Source: Bacteroidetes bacterium QS_8_64_10 (GTDB lineage Bacteria > Bacteroidota > Rhodothermia > Rhodothermales > Salinibacteraceae). Taken from it: 29,053 nt of DNA. The notes beneath the pieces were generated by a model that was given only the letters and a program-made list of their open reading frames with translations, was not told the DNA's origin and ran no database searches. The stretch spans positions 1 through 29,053 of the forward strand of contig PXTQ01000134.1 in assembly GCA_003022505.1 (NCBI GenBank), written 5' to 3'. Positions 25,094-29,053 of the stretch are shown in pieces (the stretch's first letter is position 1; the number at the start of each line of letters is the position of its first letter). A program made the position numbers and the translations under genes.

Positions 25094-25256
25094 TTCCCCG
25101 TTCTATTGCAACTAACTCTGAATATAGCCCCTTCGTTCGCTCGTTGGGGTTCAGTTCGTGGCTCGCAAACCGGCGACCTGAACGATTATAGACCTGCGGG
25201 ACTTGCGACCTACAATGTAAACCACCCCCCAACCGCCAACCGATAACCGAAAACGC

Positions 25257-27446
25257 ATGGAACAGCCGACACCGGGCACCATCGACATTGACGAGCGCCA
25301 ACCCGCCGGAAGCATGAGCGGCCTCCGCCTGCGGCCCGGCAAGCCGTACCCGCTGGGGGCCGAGTGGGACGGGCGCGGCGTCAACTTCGCGCTGTACAGC
25401 CGGCACGCCGAAAAGGCTGAACTGCTCTTGTTCTCGCATCCCGACGACGAGTCGCCCGCCGCCACGCTCGATATGCCGGAGCGCACCGGGCCGATCTGGC
25501 ACGGCTATCTGGCGAACGCGAGGCCGGGCCAGCTCTACGGCTATCGCGTGCACGGCCCCTACGATCCCGAAAAGGGACACCGCTTCAACGCGAACAAGGT
25601 GCTGCTGGACCCCTACGCGAAGGCCATCGGGCGCAAGCTCAAGTGGCACGACGCGCTCTTCGGCCACGAGGTGGGCCACGAGGACGAGGACCTGACCTTC
25701 GACGAGCGCGATTCTGCTGCTTATGCGCCGCTGGGGGCCGTCGTCGAGGATCAGTTCGAGTGGGGCGACGACCGCGCGCCCGAAATCGCCTGGGAGGATA
25801 CGATTATTTACGAAACACACGTCAAGGGCATCACCGAACAGCACCCCGACGTGCCCGAACGCCTGCGCGGCACGTACCTCGGCCTCGCCTCGGAGCCGGT
25901 GATCGACCACCTCAAGCAACTGGGCATCACGACCGTGCAACTCCTGCCGGTGCACACCAAAGTGCAAGATCGCCACCTCCTCGAAAAGGGCCTCCGCAAC
26001 TACTGGGGCTACAACACGCTCAGCTTCTTCGCCCCCGAACCCGAATACGCCACGAGCGGCCCGTCCTCCGCCGTGCGCGACTTCAAGATGATGGTGCGCA
26101 CCCTCCACGACGCGGGCCTGGAGGTCATCATCGACGTCGTTTACAACCACACCGCCGAGGGCAACCGCCTGGGGCCGACCCTCTCGTATCGCGGCATCGA
26201 CAACCTGGGCTACTACAAGGAAACCCCGGACGATCCGCGCTACCTGATGGATTACACCGGCACGGGCAACACCCTCGACGCCGGCAATCCGTACGTCCTG
26301 CAGCTCATCACCGACAGCCTGCGCTACTGGGTCACGCACATGCACGTCGATGGCTTCCGCTTCGATCTGGCGTCGACGCTGGCGCGCGAATTGTACGACG
26401 TGGACATGCTCGCGCCGTTTTTCAACGTGATCCAGCAGGATCCGGTCTTAAGCCAGGTCAAGCTGATCGCCGAGCCGTGGGACGTGGGGCCGGGCGGCTA
26501 TCAGGTCGGCTCGTTTCCGTGGCTCTGGACGGAATGGAACGGGCGCTACCGCGACACGGTGCGGCGCTTCTGGCGCGGCGACGAGGGCGTGGCGGGCGAC
26601 GTGGCGACGCGCGTCTCCGGCTCCTCCGACCTCTACGAGCTGTCGGGAAGACGCCCGTTCGCGTCCATCAACTTCATCACGGCGCACGACGGCTTCACGC
26701 TCGAAGACCTCGTGAGCTACGAGCGCAAGCACAACGAGGAGAATCAGGAGAACAACGAGGACGGCCACGACGCCAATTACTCGATGAACTGCGGCGTGGA
26801 GGGACCGACCGACGACGAGGGCGTCCTGGCCCGCCGCGAGACGCACAAGCGCAGCCTTATCGCCACGCTGTTCTTGAGCCAGGGCGTGCCGATGCTGCTG
26901 GGCGGCGACGAGCTTTCGCGCACGCGGGGCGGCAACAACAACGCCTACTGTCAGGATAACGAAATCAACTGGTACGATTGGGACCTTGACGAGCGCGAGC
27001 AAGACTTTCTCGAATTCACGAAAGCCGTCATCCAGTTTCGCAAGGAGCATCAGAACTTCCGCCGCCGCCGCTTTCTGACGGGCGAGGCCGACGCCTCGGA
27101 CGTAGCCGACGCCGTGTGGTGGCACCCGGAGGGCCACAAGATGACAAACGAGGATTGGAAGCAGGCCGACTGCCGCACCTTCGGCCTCGTACTGCGCGGC
27201 GACCGTATCCACGGCACGGACGAGCGCGGCAAGCCGCTCCGTGATGACACGTTTGCGCTGCTGTTTAACGCGGGCGACGACGAGGTGCTCTTCGCGCTTC
27301 CGTCGCTCGAAGGACGCGAGGACGTTCTGTGGCGTACGGAGACGTTCCAAAGCGACCGGCCCGTCGAGGCGCTGCCGCCCGGCGAGGCGCACGCGCTGCG
27401 CCCGCATCAGCTCGTGGTGCTGCGCGCCGAGGGTGAGGGATCGTAG
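25257..27446 (+). CDS. glgX: Glycogen debranching enzyme / isoamylase
   Basis: The 729-residue GH13 protein has a CBM48-type N-terminal domain (PLGAEWDGRGVNFALYSRHAEKAELLLF, residues ~32-60; GYRVHGPYDPEKGHRFN, ~100). The catalytic barrel carries DVVYNHTAEGN (region I), GFRFDLAS with nucleophile Asp370, LIAEPWD with acid/base Glu406, and FITAHDG with Asp478, all at the spacing of E. coli GlgX. It also has SQGVPMLLGGDELSRTRGGNNNAYCQDN. It removes alpha-1,6 branches during glycogen breakdown. Length is normal. The 221-base spacer upstream (25036-25256) holds the transposase hairpin and an AACCGCCAACC spacer repeat. No other glycogen gene is in the window. Confidence 0.95.
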   Translation: MEQPTPGTIDIDERQPAGSMSGLRLRPGKPYPLGAEWDGRGVNFALYSRHAEKAELLLFSHPDDESPAATLDMPERTGPIWHGYLANARPGQLYGYRVHGPYDPEKGHRFNANKVLLDPYAKAIGRKLKWHDALFGHEVGHEDEDLTFDERDSAAYAPLGAVVEDQFEWGDDRAPEIAWEDTIIYETHVKGITEQHPDVPERLRGTYLGLASEPVIDHLKQLGITTVQLLPVHTKVQDRHLLEKGLRNYWGYNTLSFFAPEPEYATSGPSSAVRDFKMMVRTLHDAGLEVIIDVVYNHTAEGNRLGPTLSYRGIDNLGYYKETPDDPRYLMDYTGTGNTLDAGNPYVLQLITDSLRYWVTHMHVDGFRFDLASTLARELYDVDMLAPFFNVIQQDPVLSQVKLIAEPWDVGPGGYQVGSFPWLWTEWNGRYRDTVRRFWRGDEGVAGDVATRVSGSSDLYELSGRRPFASINFITAHDGFTLEDLVSYERKHNEENQENNEDGHDANYSMNCGVEGPTDDEGVLARRETHKRSLIATLFLSQGVPMLLGGDELSRTRGGNNNAYCQDNEINWYDWDLDEREQDFLEFTKAVIQFRKEHQNFRRRRFLTGEADASDVADAVWWHPEGHKMTNEDWKQADCRTFGLVLRGDRIHGTDERGKPLRDDTFALLFNAGDDEVLFALPSLEGREDVLWRTETFQSDRPVEALPPGEAHALRPHQLVVLRAEGEGS

Positions 27447-27521
27447 ATCGTGCGTTTGTCGTTTGTGTACTCATCGCACGGGCGATCCCGGGTGATCGCC
27501 TACCCAACTAACGAGCAAGCT

Positions 27522-27950
27522 ATGCCCTGGACGCAACGACACATCACGCTCGACGCCAAGCCGCGCGGCTTTCATCTGGTGACGGACGAAGTGCTCGACC
27601 AGTTACCGGAAATCGCCGACGTTGAAACGGGCCTGCTGCATCTTTTCATTCAGCACACCTCCGCCGGCCTCACCCTCAATGAGAACGCCAGCCCGGCGGT
27701 GCGCGGCGACTTCGAGCGGCACTTCAACGAGATGGTGCCGGAGGGTCAACCGTATTATGAGCACACCCTCGAAGGCTCCGACGACATGCCCGCCCACATC
27801 AAAAGCTCACTTGTGGGCCATTCCCTTTCCATCCCGATAGCAAAAGGCGATCTGGCGCTCGGCACGTGGCAGGGTATCTACCTGTGCGAGCATCGCAATC
27901 ACGGCGGCGCGCGAACGCTCGTGGCGACGATCCGGGGCGAGCAGCAGTGA
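27522..27950 (+). CDS. yjbQ: YjbQ/UPF0047 family protein
   Basis: The ATG at 27522 gives 142 residues beginning MPWTQRHITLDAKPRGFHLV; the longer frame from 27450 adds non-conserved residues. The family signature is complete: FIQHTSAGLTLNENASPAVRGD, HIKSSLVGHSLSIPIAKGDLALGTWQGIYLCEHR. The conserved His residues form the metal or phosphate site of this trimeric fold. E. coli YjbQ has thiamine-phosphate-synthase activity in vitro, but the physiological role is unresolved. It starts 75 bases after glgX on the same strand and may be co-transcribed. Confidence 0.9.
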   Translation: MPWTQRHITLDAKPRGFHLVTDEVLDQLPEIADVETGLLHLFIQHTSAGLTLNENASPAVRGDFERHFNEMVPEGQPYYEHTLEGSDDMPAHIKSSLVGHSLSIPIAKGDLALGTWQGIYLCEHRNHGGARTLVATIRGEQQ

Positions 27951-27983
27951 TGCACGATCCTGAACAGATACGAAGCGCGTGGG

Positions 27984-28067
27984 TCAGCGCTCCGGCTCGC
28001 TATCACCCAGCAGGCCAAAGCGCCAGCGCAGGCCCCACTCGAAGAGCCGATCCGGCAGAAGAAAAAA
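27984..28067 (-). pseudogene. Orphan C-terminal tail on the minus strand
   Basis: The minus strand reads FFLLPDRLFEWGLRWRFGLL then GDSEPER and a stop at 27984, with protein-like composition. Upstream (above 28067) the frame enters an A/T-rich run and then the methyltransferase antisense, without coherent sequence. It is probably the last ~26 codons of a gene otherwise lost; the parent is not recognised. The methyltransferase starts 33 bases away on the other strand. Chance remains possible. Confidence 0.3.
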
Positions 28068-28100
28068 AGTGGAAGGAATGTAATTACCGAACCACAAAAA

Positions 28101-28844
28101 ATGACGCTTCCCGGCTCTTTTTTCGATACGCCCGACCTCAGCGAGCGCCTCGACGCGCCAGAGCAAATGGACGACTTCTCGCGTGCGCCCGCCGAATTGG
28201 ACGAGGCGCTCCGCGACCTGCGAGGCGTAAACCGGTGGCTCGGCGGCTTTCGCAGCGTGCGGCAGGCGCTCCGCCCGCTCGCTCGTCGCCGCTCCTACCT
28301 GCGCGTGCTGGACCTCGGTGCGGGCAGTTGCGACGTGCCCGCGCGCCTCGTGGAATGGGCCGACGCGCGCTGCGACACGCTCCTGCAGGTCGTGGCCGTA
28401 GACGCCAACCCGACGGTCGTGCGGCAGGCACGGCGCTACCTGGACGAGCGCCTGCACCCGCGCTTGCGCCCGCAGGTGCTCGTCGAGGAGGGCGACGCGC
28501 TAGATCTGCGCTTCGACGACGGCGACTTCGACGCGGCGACGGCCTCGCTCTTTCTGCATCACTTCGCGGACGATGCCGCGCGGCTCTTGTGCGAGATGGA
28601 CCGCGTGGTGACGAGCGGTCTCATCGTGAGCGACCTGCACCGCCACCCATGGGCCTACACCGGCATCCGGGCGGTCGCCAAGCTCCTTCCCGTCTCGCCG
28701 ATGTTTACCAACGACGCTCCACTCTCGGTACGGCGCGGTTTTACCCGCGAGGAGTTGGACCGGCTGGCGCGCGCGGCGGGCCTGAATGGCTACGTGCTTC
28801 GTTGGCGCTGGGCCTTCCGCTGGGTTTTATCGACGGTCGATTGA
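28101..28844 (+). CDS. SAM-dependent methyltransferase, UbiE-like
   Basis: The 247-residue class I methyltransferase has motif I VLDLGAGSCDVPARL (residues ~69-83), an acidic strand-2 end VVAVDANP (~98), motif II region EEGDALDLRFDDGDFDAATASLFLHHF (~133-155) and a post-motif helix EMDRVVTSGLIVSDLHRHPWAY. The substrate is not evident. In Rhodothermota similar genes sit beside FAD-dependent reductases and type III polyketide synthases, which would lie beyond the window end if conserved; that context is recalled, not seen. Length is normal, and the run AAAAAATG with no clear ribosome-binding site precedes the start. Confidence 0.88.
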   Translation: MTLPGSFFDTPDLSERLDAPEQMDDFSRAPAELDEALRDLRGVNRWLGGFRSVRQALRPLARRRSYLRVLDLGAGSCDVPARLVEWADARCDTLLQVVAVDANPTVVRQARRYLDERLHPRLRPQVLVEEGDALDLRFDDGDFDAATASLFLHHFADDAARLLCEMDRVVTSGLIVSDLHRHPWAYTGIRAVAKLLPVSPMFTNDAPLSVRRGFTREELDRLARAAGLNGYVLRWRWAFRWVLSTVD

Positions 28845-28973
28845 TACCAGCTTCGCAAGCTCCGTTGGTGTGTGGAAGGAGAAAAGATGAGAAGTTTGTA
28901 TGTTCTACTTTCGCACATTAGCTACCGTACACTTTTCCGTGAGCGTCTTTCACTGGCCGAAAAATCCCCAAAA

Positions 28974-29006
28974 GAGATTGTCATGCTGAACTTGATTCAG
29001 TATCTC
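28974..29006. repeat. Palindromic dispersed-repeat-like element
   Basis: ATGCTGAA (28983-28990) pairs with TTCAGTAT (28996-29003) with one G-U pair, flanked by GAGAT/ATCTC. The wording TCATGCTGAACTTGATTCAG closely resembles intergenic palindromes (hairpins of the 'ATGCTGAAC...TTCAGCAT' type) scattered through many bacterial genomes. A short ATG frame from 28887, with a purine-rich AGGAG in front, runs through it to the window end. I see no other feature in 28845-29053. Confidence 0.5.
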
Positions 29007-29053
29007 CAACAATTCGGCTTCTCGGTTTCTGATGGAGATTCCGCATCGGGGTG

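Noticed and set aside
24221..25246. 341-codon plus-strand frame
   Set aside because: It is antisense to the transposase fossil, which explains the sequence better; the product is Pro/Arg/Ser-rich without motifs.
28887..29053. Partial gene running off the window end
   Set aside because: Despite a good ribosome-binding-like AGGAG, the frame runs through a dispersed-repeat-like palindrome and shows no recognisable motif; too little is visible to call it.

Overview
The window is GC-rich chromosomal DNA from a Gram-negative bacterium, most likely of the Rhodothermota/Salinibacter side of the Bacteroidota. Pointers are a DUF4783 protein, a DUF5723-like outer-membrane barrel, many Sec and lipobox signal peptides, weak or absent Shine-Dalgarno sequences, and housekeeping proteins (NtrY-type kinase, RmlD, UbiE-like methyltransferase) of the type I know from that group. 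This assignment rests on recalled family resemblance, not on a search.

Layout. 1-743: 3' end of mutS2, then a terminator shared with a convergent gene. 859-5212 (minus): an outer-membrane barrel gene downstream of a large lipoprotein gene, probably one operon. 5463-5900: DUF4783 secreted protein. 5945-10088: an NtrY-type membrane histidine kinase split into two reading frames. 10399-14780: secreted TPR protein, secreted protein of a family often mislabelled 'asparagine synthetase B', acyl-CoA thioesterase, small barrel-like protein. 14881-15324 (minus): small lipoprotein. 15504-16785: frameshifted rmlD, then an opposing frameshifted secreted-protein gene. 16899-18188: serS. 18400-20466 (minus): VLCAD-like acyl-CoA dehydrogenase. 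20624-23928: truncated lipoprotein start, cobalamin riboswitch, short ATP-cone ORF (ribonucleotide reductase N-terminus only), and metE overlapping it by ATGA. 23973-25093: small ORF and the decayed minus-strand front half of an IS256-family transposase with an upstream hairpin. 25257-28844: glgX, yjbQ-type gene, SAM methyltransferase. The last 200 bases hold a dispersed-repeat-like palindrome.

How the genes fit together. Most are unrelated housekeeping genes. The clearest regulatory unit is the B12 riboswitch upstream of metE, the B12-independent methionine synthase; the ATP-cone stub between them looks like the remains of a second classical B12-switch target, nrdA. Riboswitch, sequestered ribosome-binding site, stub and coupled metE form a coherent if unusual expression unit.

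The most striking property of the window is the number of scars: a split kinase lacking a membrane helix, a frameshifted rmlD, a secreted-protein gene with two frameshifts, a thioesterase lacking an internal loop, stubs of nrdA and of a lipoprotein, two orphan C-terminal tails, and a fossil transposase. Long neighbouring genes (lipoprotein, metE, glgX, acyl-CoA dehydrogenase, serS) are intact, so this is either real local erosion or an assembly of uneven quality. I found no tRNA, rRNA, CRISPR array, phage or defence system.
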